A stretch of 64,000 nt of DNA, from NCBI GenBank assembly GCA_013397695.1, contig VYZI01000021.1:320566-384565 (forward strand), given 5' to 3'. Under the pieces are notes generated by a model. That model was not told the DNA's origin, searched no databases, and was given only the letters and a program-made list of their open reading frames with translations. How positions within the stretch are numbered: position 1 is the first letter of the stretch; each line of letters begins with the position of its first letter. The position numbers and the translations under genes are program-made. Below, in pieces: positions 1-13,092 of the stretch. The stretch comes from Centropus unirufus. Taxonomy: Eukaryota; Chordata; Aves; Cuculiformes; Centropidae.

Positions 1-1899
1 TGAGGTGTTGTGTAGATGATGATGACAAGCAGGTATTGATCTCAACCCATCTACGTCTCCCCACTCCACTACCTGTGTACCTCATGTGGGAATCAAGGTA
101 AGGATCACATCTTCCAGTAGAGGTGGGCGATGCCATGGGCCACTGAATAAGCAGGATGCAGATGTGGGGTCGGAAGCTGTCTGGTGCAGGAAGGAATAGA
201 GGAGAAGATAGGGGAAGGAGAGATAAAGCTTGGAAGTGCGAGAAACGTGGAACAAGCAGGTGGTCCCTAGGGCAACCTGAGTTGGACCTGAGCAGCTGCT
301 TGCTGTCTCAATGATCTTCAGCCCTGCTCATCCAAAGCTCTGGGCTCAGGGAAACACAGTGAGAAGCACAAGGCAGCTCTCTGTGTGTGTTTACGTGGTG
401 CGGCATGCCACGAGCATAGCGCTTGCATGACCTGTTCTCTGTGGGCCATAAAATGTCAAAGTCCAGCTGCCAGGAGGAGCCTCAACCTGAGAAAAAGGGA
501 AAGAAAGAAGTGAAAATAAGGGTGCTGAGGATGGACCCCAAATTTCTCCATTTTCATATAATTTCCCTTTCCCCCTCCTTCCCCATTCTTCAGTTATCAT
601 ATTCTTTCTGAGAGAAAGTGTCTGTTGGAAAACAGAGAGAGAAGACGACAAACACTGCTGTGGAATTATTTAACGAGCCAGAATGAATTGCATTTGAAAT
701 CATTTAAATGGGATCTGGGAGTATTTAACTGCAGCACAGGAACTTAACAAGAGTGGGAAAGGATTTTGTGCTAATTGCTGGCAATGATATACCTACAGAG
801 AGAGAACATGCGGCAATTAGTAAGCAAGGCTGTAATTTCAGCCTAAGGTCTCTGCCTGCCCTAGAATATGGCATGGATTATCTACTGGAAGGAAGACAGG
901 GGCTCTGGTCCACAAGTGACCAGAGAAGGAAGCAGATGAAGTTCTCATTAAGAGGTCTTTAACCAAGTTTTTCACACAGTGGGATGCAGGAGATGGATTT
1001 GGTCAGACCCAGCTGTCCCTTTGCATCATCCCAGGTTTGGCTCCTGCCTGCCTGCTCCCCAGCCTGGAGACTCAGATCTGGTAAAAACCAGACTGGGTAA
1101 AAAGAAACAAAACACAGTCTCACCCCAGCCTGCTAAGGATTTTTTTCCTCCCTCCTTGCCTACCCAGATGCAGCAGGGATCCTCTGCACCATGCCTAGGT
1201 GGTGGGGCTACAGCTCCCATGATGGAGGGCCTGAAGACAAATTTGATCATTTCTGGCTGAAGACTCAGCATCTTCAGGTCATCCTCAATGCTTCTGGATT
1301 TGGGGAACCAGCAGAACAAGACCAGAGAGCTGAGGGCGTTACATAGCCTTGTTCACAGCCTGAATGAGGGCAGAATGAATGAGGGTGAGGAGCCCTGGGC
1401 TGGGGCCATACCATGATGGTGGGGTTAGGTGTAGAGCTGAGGAAAGAAGGCAAGATGAGATGGGACACTTGTGCAGGTGCAATGATAAGCAGACTGAAGC
1501 CTGCACTCAAAGGCAGACTTTCACAGAAACACCTGATGGTCCTGAGCCTGAGAGCAGGGACCTGCCTTCCCTATAGAAATGCCCATACAGACTGGACCCT
1601 CTGGTCCCACTCTGCTGAGCCTGCAAAGCTAGGGTATTAATGATGCCCAGCATCACGTCTGAAGCACCAACATAAAAAGAGACAAGCTGCCATGGCTGTT
1701 GATGGGAAAATCCCTGCTAGAAGCAGCCCTGGGAGGCTGACCTCGCTGCAGGGGAAAGCAGAAAGCCACCAGCTCTCATCTCTGCCTCTGACACCCAGCA
1801 GCTGCAGGCAGCCTCCGCCAGCCTCAGCTCATTGTTTCCCCATCTCCGTTCTCTCCCTATGATGCCTCTGCCTTTGGTTTTTTGTCTTTCAATCAGTTT

Positions 1900-2060
1900 T
1901 CATCTCAATAATTCCCATTCAATGGTTAGTCCCTGATCTTTCTAATTGAGATCAGAGCTTCATATAATAGGGAGAGGAGGAGGGAGACTATTTTTAATTT
2001 GCTACGTTCCCATTAATAACAAGTTCTAATTAAAAAACCTCCATCTTCCATCCTTCCAAG
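1900..2060. promoter_or_regulatory. Candidate conserved non-coding element, homeodomain-rich
   Basis: This AT-rich block sits in more GC-rich unique sequence. It holds several homeodomain-type cores (TCTAATTGAG near 1940, CATTAATAAC near 2012, TCTAATTAAA near 2026) and low-complexity-free AT sequence of the kind often seen in vertebrate developmental enhancers. That it is conserved or active is inference from composition and motif density only; no alignment was possible. Confidence 0.25.
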
Positions 2061-5000
2061 TTCAGAGGAAAACTCTCTGCGACTTCTGTTGGAATCTTCT
2101 CCTGATAAATTGTAGTACAGCCTCCTAGAACAGCTGGTCCTCTTTAGCAGGCATAGTAATTAATGGGAATAATAAATGCATTCAAAGCAGGTTCATAACC
2201 CTCCTTTCTGTGCTCTCAGACATCTCTTTGCATTGCAAGAGACACATATCAACATTTTCACTTACAAAACAGGCCCAAAAGAGCTACTTACGTCTAATAA
2301 GCCCAGGTTTCATCAGCACAGTCCAGCCCATAATAAACCTTGTGATGCAAAGGGTCCCTGGGGACGGGGAGTTTTCCTCTTGCCTGGGAATGAGGTGGAT
2401 GCACAGTGCAGAAACCACACCTCAGAGCTTCTCTGCAGCCACTGAAGACTTCATGCCAATTCTGAGTTTCACATGGCAGATCCTCAGCCTCTGATGGGGC
2501 TTCCTCTCACCTGGACCCTGCCCAGTGGGGAAGAATCTCTGGTTTTACAGGACATAGACTCACGCTCATGCCTTACTCCAGTGGAGTTGGGGAATGTTGG
2601 TACAGCTTGCTGATCCTGTGCTGCTGTCTTATGCTGCCAGTCCAGCCAGAACCAGCCTGGTCTGTGCTTGTGTTCTTGTGAGATGCTGCCCTTGCTGCTA
2701 TGGCCAGGGAAGCCAAAGTGAGAAGGTGCCTCAGTGAAAAAAAATTGCTTTTCTGCTTGCACAAGAGGAGAGGAGACCAGGGTTTTCCCTTCTCCCCAGC
2801 TCCTGTTCTTCTCTGCTGTCCATCTTCCTGCCTAGTGTGTATTAGGATGGCCAGATATTAATGCCTTGCCATGTCCACACAGTGAGACTGAGAGAGAAGA
2901 TGGAGAAAATGCAAAGCAAAGGCTAAGGTCACACCCTGAGGTGGGGATGAGGCCTAGGTGTCCTGATTCCCTTACATGGGGTTACGAGAATATCTCATGG
3001 GGGCATCCTGCCCAAAGAACGGGACAATAGGGGCCACATCCAGCCTAGTTGGCAAACACAGCAGAAGCACAAGGTTCTGCAAAGTCACACACCCTTTCCT
3101 TCCTTTGTGCAGGTGTCCATTTACAGCAGCTGCTGACTTGGTCTTCCTTGGACATGCAGATCAGCTCTGCTGGGGATGGATGATCCCTCACTGCCTCCCT
3201 TGCCCGCCTTTGTTCACTGCTGCTGAGTTAATGGACTCATCTCAGGAGTGGCCAAACCGGGAGCCATCAGTGCAGATCCCCTAGATGAGCAATCTGTCCT
3301 GAGCAGCGATTTCAATTAAAGGGTCATTAGCGTGAAATCTTATCCAGCCCAGCTCCCATTTGCCAGCAGGAGGTCCTTCTCCTCCATCCCAAGCCCTGCT
3401 CTGTGGTTAGAGCACAGTACTCCTGCTGGAGCCCTCTAGTTTTGCTAAAACACAGCAGCTGCTGCTAATAAACAAACATATTGATCATAGAGATATGGGC
3501 TGTCAGGGACTTAATTCATGAATGAAATGTACTTAAGAGTGCCTGGTAGGCAAAGGCTCTGCTTGAAGGGCTTGTAGCCAAGCCGGTACTTGGAGGTGGG
3601 AATTGAGAACCCCAGCAGCTCTTTAGCCCTGGTATGCCACACTCGGGCTGGTGTAAGGATCTAGGGGTGAAATTTATTCATGGGACAGAAATGAGCAGAG
3701 ATTTTCCCCCTGATCATAGCGGGTCATCCCTAGCAGGGATGAACTGCAATGAAGGGCTTTGCACTTCCCTCTACTCTAACATTTAGCAAGAAGCTCTTGG
3801 TGCATAACTGGTGCTTCTGCTCTGCTGTGCTGGAGGGTCTGAGCAGCCCAAAAATTGAGGGCTAATTTAGGCAGAAATCTATAAAATACCTCCCCAAACC
3901 AATCCCTCAAGCCCTCTATGGGTCTGAGGCTTGCGTAGGAATAGAGGCAGGATCTGTGCCTGCCTGCTGGAGTTTGTGATACCCATTGCAGGGGTCGGGG
4001 ACGAGCCAGCATAGCATCTCAGAAACGACATCAGCACCGAGAGGGAAGAGGATCACAGCTCCACATTTTCAATGTTTCTATTCTCCGGAGAGCAAGGAGG
4101 TTTTCCTGATTTTGGATCAAATTTTCCCTCCACAGCCAGACAGTAAAACTCTCTCTGTGTGTAGGACTGAAGCTGTGTACATTGCTGTGATACTAATGCC
4201 TGGCATTGTTTCTAAATCGTTGTCATTCTGTGAAGTCATATCTAAACAAGGTACAATCAGCTCACAAATGGATCCTGCACAGTCAGGGACTGTAATTACA
4301 ACTGAAATATATTTGAATATAGCCTTTATAGGTGCAATAAATTACACTGCAATACACAAGGATATAGGTTGATCTGTAACAGGTTTCTCTACTTCTCGTA
4401 TTGGCTACACTGCAAGCAGCTGTTAAAATAGGTCTTAGTATTTATGGTACTGGGATGTGGAAGCCTTGCTGAGAGTTTGATGAATGAACTTTCAAGGACA
4501 GGAATAGTTGTCAGTCTGAAATATTTATCAGTCTGAAATCTCCCTGTGATTCATGCCATGGTTTTGATACCTCCATTTTTCTCCCCATCTTCTAGGTTTG
4601 GAGCTGAGGTTCCCCAGGCAGAAGGAGAGTTTCTGCTGTGGGGCTGCATTGGGCAGGACTGTGTCTCTGCCTCCTCCCCCACTGCCTTGTCTCATCTAGG
4701 AAGGCTGGGATGGAGGTGGTTGGTATGACCCTGGGGGGACCCGCTCCCTGCAAGCTTGAGGATCAGTCCTAGAGGAGGCTGGGCAGCCAGGGGAGGGCAG
4801 AAAAGGAAGAACTGCCTGCTGTTCTGCTCCCAGGATGGCAAAACTACCCCGGGTTTTCTGCCTTTGTGCAAAACGCTTCTGTTGGGGCGCCTGCAGATTC
4901 TTCTAAAATCAATGATGTTTGTGCTCTTTGCGGAGGGAAAGAAAGATGGTGCGCATGTTTATGGGCACTCAGAGACTCTATCAGGAGGCAGCATGGGAGG

Positions 5001-7464
5001 CAGGAGCCAGGGGGACAACGAATGACCTCTGTGCACTGCCTGGGGGACAACAAATCCTGCTCAAGCAATGTTATCTCTTCTCGCCATGTCAGCAGCAAAT
5101 GCTGTTTGAACCGGTGGTTGGTACCCTGCTCTAGCCAGCCCGCTGTGCTGGTGTCTCCCAGGCTGCTTCTGCTGCCCTCTGCCCCAGGGGCCGTGTTTCA
5201 GGGCTGGCCAAAGAGATTCTTTCTCCATGCACAGTGGGAGATGGAGGTCAGTGTCTGGGTAGGCTGCATGCCTTCCCCAGCATGTGTCCAGACTCTGCTG
5301 CTGGAATACCTTTGCCATGGGCCTCCCACATCCCTCAATCCCACAACTCAAGGCCAGATGGATGAGACAGGTTCTCCATCATTTTGCATTTCATTTCTCC
5401 CTGATCAACAACATGATGCAGCTCGCTGCCCAGTCTCCAGCTCTTCCCTCAATTCTTGGTGTCAGCAGGAGGGCTGAGACTACCATCCCTCTCCTGTGAG
5501 GAATGTAGCCCGGACACTTCACTCCTCATTGCTATGGGAGGGGAGAGGCTGTATGGTTTCACGCCAGCTTTTTCAAAAGTGGAATGTGTTTCATTTCTGG
5601 CCCATCTTTTCGTGTTGCTTTTATGAGTCCATTGTGTTTTGTGACTAAAGCATGGTTTGCAGACCACGAGTAGTGCATGAGGCCACTACAGAACCATGTC
5701 CCACTGCAGCCTCATTGGCAGGTCCATGCATGAGGCCAAAAGGGTCTGCTGAGCAGGAGAAATTCTGGATTTTATAAGGATCTGCTGCTTGAGAAAAAAC
5801 TAGGGACCATGATTTCAGGTGTCTTTTAAGAGCCTGATCTCACCCACTGGAAGTTTCTAGGCTCCTCGTGTCTCCAAGACACCCAGAGCCTGCAAGTTAA
5901 TAAACATCCAGAGATTATCTCCTGAGAGAGGGGAAGAAAAATCCCAATGATTCACCTGTAGCAAATGCCAGCAAAGCACATTGAGGTTTCTTGAAGCTAC
6001 CACAGAAAGGTCAGGTCTCTCAGTGAGACAAAAAGCTCTGTTCTCCTTTCTAGCTGTTCCATCAATACTTATTTTTCTTCTCAATTTATTTTTACTTTCC
6101 TGTTCAGAAGAACATACATAAAGAGGGGAGAAAATTCTGGTCCCATGACACCAGCTAAGCAGCTTCTACTGCCTCAGGCCAAAGACCCCAGTACACCTTG
6201 GGGGCAACAGTGGAGACCGTGAGTCCACAGTGATGACCAAAGCAGTGCAAAGATGAGAGTGAGGTTGAGGCAGAGGGAACACTGTCCCTTCTCCAGCTAG
6301 GAACAAAGTATGGTGCTTGTTCTCCCTGTGATCCCTTCAGTGGGAACTCTTCAGTCCTTTGGCCACCTGCCATGAAAGTCACCTTTCTGGGTCAGTATTT
6401 CCTTCCTTCAGTAGCCAACCCAGAGGATTTGGGCATGGTCGGCTGGTGCTCCTGAAGTTGGGGAAGGAGGCATTACTGTCCAACGTGGGAGCTCTGTGCA
6501 GAAGACTGGAGTTCTCTCTCTTGCTCATCTAGTTAATGGCTCTCCACCGAGTTAATCATGTAATATCATATTCCTTAAACTACTGCTGGGCCCTTTGGCG
6601 ATGATTACTCCAGCTGTGGTCCACCTCTTTTCCACTCGCATTTCTTCTCTCTCTCTCATCTCTGTCTTGTTTCTCCCTCTTGATCATTATGGCCTTCATC
6701 CAACAAAGCACTTAAGCAGGTGTTTTACAGAACAAGTAACCTGGCCCTCTCCACGTGGCAAATCCGGAAGCCCGATGCAGGAGGCATCTGGCCACCTTTG
6801 CCCTCTGGACACCTGGGGATTTTGTGGCGTGGGGAAGCTCTCAGGCTGTAGGTAAAGAGGCTTGGAAAACCTTTGGATGACCCTCCTGACCTACTGGTTA
6901 TGATGCGCAGTCCTGACATCTGCTTGTGAGTATAAAAGGAAATAAATCACAGAGGATTCCCTCCCCAGGCTTGGGGAGCAGGAGGAGTGCCTGCCCCAGG
7001 ATGGGGCTGGGCCATCCAAGCTAGTGATGCACAACAGGCAGAGAAAGGCTGAGCTTGTTGGAAATCTGCATGGGAGGAAGAGGTGGGTGTAGTGGGTGCT
7101 GCCCAGGCATGTAGGGCAGCTGGGAAACCCTGGGAAAGAGACTGGGGAATGAACCCAACAGCATCTGCTTCATTTTCTTAGCTATTGTGTATTCTTTTTG
7201 TTAAGGTGTTCGTTGTTTTGTACGGACCTCCTCACCCCTCACACAGAATGTGGTTTCTGCATAACATCCAAGTCGGGACAAATGTCCAAGCCCACCCTAT
7301 TAGAAAAGGTAGGACATTTTTTCTGTCACAGGAAAGAGGGGTGCCTCAGGGTGGCTGAAGAGTCTACCAAACAGGTAAACACACTCCCTATGCAACCAGG
7401 ACCAGAGCTTCTGCCTTTTACCCCATAAGAGTGAGACTCAAGCTTAGCTACTCACGCTGGTGCA

Positions 7465-7520
7465 ATGTCTCTGTGCCTCAGCTCCGTAACAAGCCATGGG
7501 TAAGATAGTGGGGCTTACAT
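7465..7520 (-). repeat. Possible ancient SINE tail (MIR/CORE-like)
   Basis: Read on the minus strand, this stretch has the order of a MIR-type 3' region: a run resembling GATGGGGAAACTGAGGCACAGAG, here degraded (plus strand shows CTCTGTGCCTCAG followed by purine-rich sequence). The match is short and diverged. A chance match or another old retroposon is possible. Confidence 0.25.
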
Positions 7521-7665
7521 TTCAAGACTTAAATATTCAATTAATCAATGGAATATTCCATTAGTGTAATAATCACTTGGCATTGCCTGATCTATAGGTA
7601 CATCTCAGCTGGGCCTTGCAGATTGATTTCTGATGAAGTTCTAATTGACTGCACAGGCAGAAGAG
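7510..7665. promoter_or_regulatory. Candidate regulatory block with perfect 16-bp palindrome
   Basis: AT-rich sequence containing the perfect palindrome AATGGAATATTCCATT at 7547-7562, with overlapping inverted TGGAAT half-sites, next to homeodomain-like cores (TTCAATTAATC at about 7536, TTCTAATTGAC at about 7640). TGGAAT resembles half of the TEAD MCAT element, though the classical form is longer. Function is inferred from motif content only. Confidence 0.25.
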
Positions 7666-9089
7666 GACCTGCCTGAGCATGTTGAAGCAGGGCTTGTGAA
7701 AGCTCTGGCAGCACCACCTCCCCCCAAGGAAGGGGAAGGAGGAGGGGGAGGTGTGATTTATGCCCCATTTATCACGACAGCCTCTACCCTATCCTGTTTT
7801 ATTGGTCCCAAGTGAGGCATGAGAGCTCACAGCTTTATAGCGGAAATTTGCCGGCAGCCGGAGACCCCCGTGAGCTGCTGACAGCTGCTTGTCACTTATG
7901 CAGTAGGTGCCGGGGGTACCCTAAATCCTGAACTCTCTAATGCGGGATGCAGCCATGGCATGGGTCACATAGGCAGGGCTCGGGTTTCCTTTGGCGTGTG
8001 TGTACTCACTTGGCCGAGCTCTGTCACCCTCTCCCCACCAAGAAAGCCTGACATTTCTTTCCCTGTTGATGTGGCTCAGAACATATGGGGATAGATGTGC
8101 AGGGAGGGAGGCAATGGGTGACCCACATGTGTCCTTGCTTGGCCATCCTGCAGCCCTGTAACCTGAGAACAGTCCCTCCTGAACCAAGTAGTGGTGCCTG
8201 AAAGAGGATGCAGGGACCATGGTCATTGCAATAGGGTTGAGCGTTGTCATGTAAGGCTGGGAACATCTTAGGCTTCCACACTAAAGGTCTCCAAAGGCTC
8301 TAAGATGGCACTTCTATAATAATTCATTCAAACCCCACCCATGTTAGTGGCCTGGCTGCAAACTTTTCTTGGTGTGCTTGTTGTTGTGGGAGATCTTATG
8401 CTTATAGCAAGCCCCAGGAGAGGTTTGTGATACACCTTCAAATATAGGCACACAGAGAACCCAGTCTCCTGGTACGACCAGATGGTGACATTTCAACCTG
8501 AGGCTACTCCGGGCTACCACAGCCACAACCAGTGATGTGCAGTGGCGTGCACATCAGTTGCATGAATGTCCCAACATGAGCTGCCACGATGGTGATGACC
8601 AGCACACTCAGGGCTTGGGGCATGATGCCAGCCCTTTTAACAGCCCCTGCCTCTATGCCCAGACCCTTGCTTGGGACAGGCTGGCTCCATCTGCACACTC
8701 CCGAAGGAGCTGATGAAAGGGAAGGTTTGGGGCCTTCCTGCTCCAAACATCAGTGATGGGAAGGGGACACGATGCTGGTCCCTAAAGCATGGTCTGACTC
8801 TGCTTCCCTCCTCCTGCCCACACTGGATCTTGTGTGGCTGAGCTGGGCAGGAGGAAGGTGAGAGACAGTGATTTCAGGGAAAGTGAAAACCACAACATCA
8901 ACAAAACCAATCAAAGTGTGTGTGGCTGGCTGCTGAATTTTAAGAGAAATAGCTGCATTTTTCAAACATACAGGAGTGACTGAAACTTCCTCTCCATCCT
9001 CTACCTGCATTAACTTAAGAGACAGCCAGGTGCTTAAAGGTTACTTTGCAGGCAATGACTGTTCTGTAAAGGGCTACTCATCTCTAACA

Positions 9090-9330
9090 GAGATAGCTTT
9101 TCTTTTATTGAACATCAGGCAGAGTGGCTGAAACCTGATAAAAAATCCAGAGTGATAGCTTTTTTTTTCCTGCTGCTTTCCAGTGAGGAATAATAACCAG
9201 CAAAATAAAAAGGCAATTGCTGCGCTGTATGCACTGCTTTAAGCAATGGCTTTGTGTGGCAGAGAATGCAACTTAGGTAAATGCCCAATTAGAAAGATTT
9301 TGTAAGAAGACCTTTGAATCACAACATCTG
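9090..9330. promoter_or_regulatory. Candidate conserved non-coding block
   Basis: AT-rich unique sequence between two GC-richer stretches, without open reading frame or repeat signature. It contains a T9 run, several A/T-rich cores and CCCAATTAGAAAG near 9281. This composition is common in vertebrate conserved non-coding elements, but the same look can arise neutrally. Confidence 0.18.
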
Positions 9331-11329
9331 AACCTCTCTCCCTATCACTGCCGTTTCCATTGCCGTTAAATCTAGCCTCACCTACTTATTGTACGGGAAG
9401 GAGATTTAAGTGGTTGAAACACCGTATTTGGGGTGACATAATTCTCCTTGGGATCGTTAGGGCTGGGTGGGCAATGGCAGCGTGATTTGAAGGGGCAGCC
9501 TTACTCCAGACTCTGGAAGTCTCTTTGGGTTAAGTCTCTTTCCTTGCAACAAGGGAAAGTGTTCTGGGATTTATGCAGCTCTGCCCAGAGGGGGTTTTGA
9601 CTGCAAATAATTCTAACAGCAGCCTCTTCTACGTGGGGAAGATGATTTTGCCTCATGCCAAACCCAAGGTGATGGGCTAGTAAACAAAGATTTTCTGTGG
9701 TTGTAGTTTCTGGTTGCTTCAGAGTAGTCCTGACTGATGAGGTTTGATTTCTAGTTTGTTTGCTTCTGCTATTTTTAAATGAGTGTTTTTAATTACTTGG
9801 TGAGCAGAGCCAAAAATATAGCCCATGCTGGAAATCCAGCTGAGAGGAGCGGGGCTGCAGATGGGGAGAGCTGGAGGAGGTGAAACCCATGACTATGTGG
9901 AGGGATCTGTCCAGCAGCTTTCCCCAGCATTGTCTCCCCCTGAGGTCCTTGCAGGAGACTCCTTCCTCACCCAGCCTGGACACTTGGCAGAGATATCCAT
10001 TCTCAGCAGCCCAAGAGCATTCCCCTTGGGAGAAAGTGAGGTCTTCTGTGCTTGTAGAGAGAAGCCCCTGTGGGGCTGACCCCAAACTCCCCTCTCCTCT
10101 GCATGATCCTAAACACGGAACATTATTGGGTGACCATCCAGCTTGTTAATGGGCTCATTAGTCTCACACGGTATGTTTAGGCTGTCCCTAAAGGGATGTA
10201 CTTTGGATACCATCAGGATTAGATTTGTTGTCCCTATGTGGAGCAAACTACAGGTGTGGCTTGGGCATATCCAAGGCATAGGCCTAGAGAGCTGAGCATC
10301 TTTAGGTAACCTCAGCTCATTCCTGGCACCTACAGTGCCTGAGGGATGAGGATGCAATACACACTACGAAAAGTCCTCTCAGACCCTCTAAGACAGGATT
10401 TGGCCATGTCCAGGAGCGTTTGGTTCTTATATCTACTGCAAACTAAAGGACCCTCATCTTTGGAGCTGTTAGCCCTATTTTTATCTGCAACAAGAAATTT
10501 AATTAAAAGCTGTGTTATTTTTTTTTCCCTGACTGCCATTTGCTTGTCTTTCTCCCTTTTTTTCCTTTTTTGCAAGCTACACGACATATGGGGCAACCAC
10601 ACTGTGTGTACTGAGAAAGTATGTCCAGTCCTCCATGTGTCACAAATTCCCACTCAAATATGGAGGCTATTAAGCAGAAGTTATTAAGTGTCATAATTAA
10701 TACACTGGAATGTGATGGGACAGGATTTATTTTTATGTTGGAGCCTTGCATGTATGTTTTTATCAGGACAGGGTGGTAGCGGAAAGGGGCACTGACCCCT
10801 TGCTGTCTTTAGGCCAAGATGCTGAGCTGGAGATAATCCATTGCTGTGGGGCTGGAGCCAATGTAGTAGTGCCAGGCTTCCTTGGCTAAGTTTGGGGGAG
10901 CTCCTTACATTTCTCCAGTGCCATTAGTGCTCTGTCCCTCAGCTCCTGTTCCTCACAATGACTCCTGCTGGGGCTGTCACCCACCCTGTTTCACTGAGGT
11001 GTTCTCCCTGACAGGTCCTGACCCACCTTTGGTCACAAATGGGATTTCACGGTTGGGGACCATAGGTGGAGACAATGGGTCTCATCACTGTGGTTTTGGC
11101 TTTTCCCCCACTGCAGCTCCTCCAGCCTATCCAGAAGCCCCAGTTTTCTCCCCTAGCCGGGCTATAGGGCAAGAGCAGGGAAGAACCCTCTACCCATCAC
11201 CATCCACCTGTGTCCCTCTGCATCTGTGCAGCGCGTCCCTTTTCCTCTCCTTCCTTCCCAGGGGATGAGTTTCAACCTTTCAAAGAAAAACACCTCCCTC
11301 CATGTTCGGCACTGTTTTCTGTGTGATGA

Positions 11330-11560
11330 AATAGTTTCTCTCCTAAATGAAGCTACAGGCAGTTTATTAGCCTAGCTAATTAACCCGTAATCAGCATTTC
11401 GTTCTCCTCTAATCACAGGCTGCTCACACCCGTGGTTCACAGAGCGCAGCCATGCTATGGCACATGTATTTATAAAGGGGAAAAAAAAACAAGTGTGCAA
11501 CACGCCATGAACTCGATTTGCAAGGATAATGTCAGCTCATTCAGGAGCGTGGTGTAACCT
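11330..11560. promoter_or_regulatory. Candidate conserved non-coding element
   Basis: Unique sequence with GCTAATTAACC at about 11373, a TCTAATCACAG core at about 11409, a TATA-like TATTTATAAAGGGG at about 11467 and an A9 run. It lacks repeat signatures and reading frames. The mixture of homeodomain-like sites and non-repetitive AT-rich sequence suggests an enhancer-type element. The TATA-like string is not enough to call a promoter. Confidence 0.25.
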
Positions 11561-11929
11561 ACCTGGAGCTGGGGAACAGTGGGGAATGGGGTGACTCTGA
11601 GGGGTGACAGTGAGCTCGCAGGTTCGGTGGGTCACTAATGGGTGGCTGTTGCTGCCAGTCAGCAGTGGCTTAGGAGGAATGAAAGATAAAGAAGCTGGCT
11701 CAGTAAGTCTTGTAATCTACAGCTCTATGTAAGCAGAACTATTCCACAGGGGGTAATTTTTTTCCTAATGTTTCCAGTTGAGTTTTCCCGTCCTTCCTTT
11801 GGTGTTGCTTCCATGAATCCACACCAGATCTGCTGAAAACAAACTATTTTGGAGAAATCACCTGTGCTTTTGCTTTATTAAGTTTTCCTCTACTTCCATG
11901 CCATGTACCTCTTTCCCTAGTGTGTGCCT

Positions 11930-12135
11930 CTTGACCTTCCAGATCTTTGTGGGTGGATGCTCACTTCTCTGCTCTAGCCAAGCAAAATGGATTCAACTTT
12001 CTTAACATTTCCTTGTAAATCAGGTTTCTGATTATTGCTGCTGCCCTCTGAACTCCCTCCAATTCGTCACTCTATTCCTGGTACTGTGGTACGCCGACCA
12101 TGAAGAGACAATGTTTGAAAACATCCTCAACCCGG
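11930..12135 (-). mobile_element. Ancient CR1 LINE fragment (end of ORF2)
   Basis: Read on the minus strand, this matches the C-terminal part of CR1 ORF2 as seen in birds and reptiles: a stretch equivalent to 'aattggagagagttcagaggagggcaac', here GAATTGGAGGGAGTTCAGAG, followed by the usual block leading into the 'acaaggaaa..ttgagaaagttg' region. In CR1 this encodes the tail of the reverse-transcriptase protein (Leu-Glu-Arg-Val-Gln-Arg-Arg-Ala type motif). It is heavily diverged, has no intact frame and lacks the 3' end, so it is an old, dead copy. Boundaries are approximate. Confidence 0.6.
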
Positions 12136-12313
12136 GCAGCGATCTAACGAGACAGCGTATAAAAATATCGTTACATGGTGAGCTGAAGGCATTGTGCAGC
12201 TCTGTAATCATTTTCAAGATGGTAAAATCATTCTGCAAGGACAGCCTGTCTCCACTCTGATAAAATCAGGGCCAGAAAGGCAGCCTGGCTTGGAGGAACA
12301 AATTGCAGAGTTG

Positions 12314-12326
12314 TTTTTTTTTTTTT
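12314..12326 (+). repeat. Poly-T run
   Basis: Homopolymer of 13 T. It is not followed by a recognisable retroposon body, so it is listed only as low-complexity sequence. Confidence 0.8.
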
Positions 12327-13077
12327 CTTCTTTGCAAGGATTTATTTTTAAAATAAGGGAGCTGTCATAAAGTGGGAAAGATGTTGAGAAGATTAGGTAC
12401 ATGGTACAAGTGAAATCAAAGTGGTGGTTCTTTCACCAAGGGGAAGGTGGATTGTTTGCCCTCTGCTCTCCGAGCCCCTTCATCTCCCCGACTGTCCCCT
12501 GTTGTCCCTGCAGCTCCCGGCTGCACCATATCCCAGATATCCCCAGCCATCCCAGGCTCCCAGTGCTCTCGTTGAGTCTTTTCAGACCCCCAGCTGACGC
12601 TACCCTCTAATTCCTCTCCCAGAGCAGCTGGTCTTGGTCCTTCCCACATCTCTCTTGCTTTGCTGTGAAGCTGCTCTTGGGTTTCTATTCTGCTCCCCCT
12701 CTTCACATTTGTGAGACTTCCTGTGTGTGGAGGGAGATGAAGAAAATGAATCATCCCAAGGAGATGCCAAAAGAGTCAGGTGAGAAGGCTCTATTTGTGC
12801 TATCTTGATGTTCAGCAGTTTGCCCATCATTGGGGCACCTAGATGTTAAAGCCCCCAGTGTCTTCCCTCCCTCCATCCTTCCAGACTCCTCCTACCCCAA
12901 GAATACCATGGGCTTCTCTTCTGCTCCAGTATCTTCCTTCCCTTTTTCATTGCCATCTCACCTGATGGGGAGAGGTGAAATTAATTACAGGCTAATGAAA
13001 CGTATAATGCATTTCTCAAAAAAACTGCAGTCTGAATTAAGAGAGGGGACTTCTGTTTACAGAGACACTTGACATTG

Positions 13078-13092
13078 TTTTTTTTTTTTTTT
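13078..13092 (+). repeat. Poly-T run
   Basis: Homopolymer of 15 T in unique sequence. No target-site duplication or processed pseudogene was recognised beside it. Confidence 0.8.

Larger units (their letters stand above)
1..11929. other. Non-coding stretch, no gene recognised
   Basis: No exon, RNA gene or clear interspersed repeat is recognised here, apart from the separate candidate regulatory blocks and one weak SINE-tail match listed below. Open frames of 128 codons (3986-4372, plus) and 203 codons (4866-5477, plus) show no domain, signal peptide or family motif and overlap frames on the other strand, so I read them as chance. The sequence is mixed-composition unique DNA, consistent with an intron or intergenic region of a vertebrate. 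Very short exons could be missed by eye. Confidence 0.6.

Noticed and set aside
4866..5477. 203-codon open frame, cysteine-rich at the start
   Set aside because: The CxxC-like spacing near the start is not a known zinc-binding pattern, and a short direct repeat (GGGGGACAACGAAT and GGGGGACAACAAAT) explains part of the repeated look. No homology recognised.
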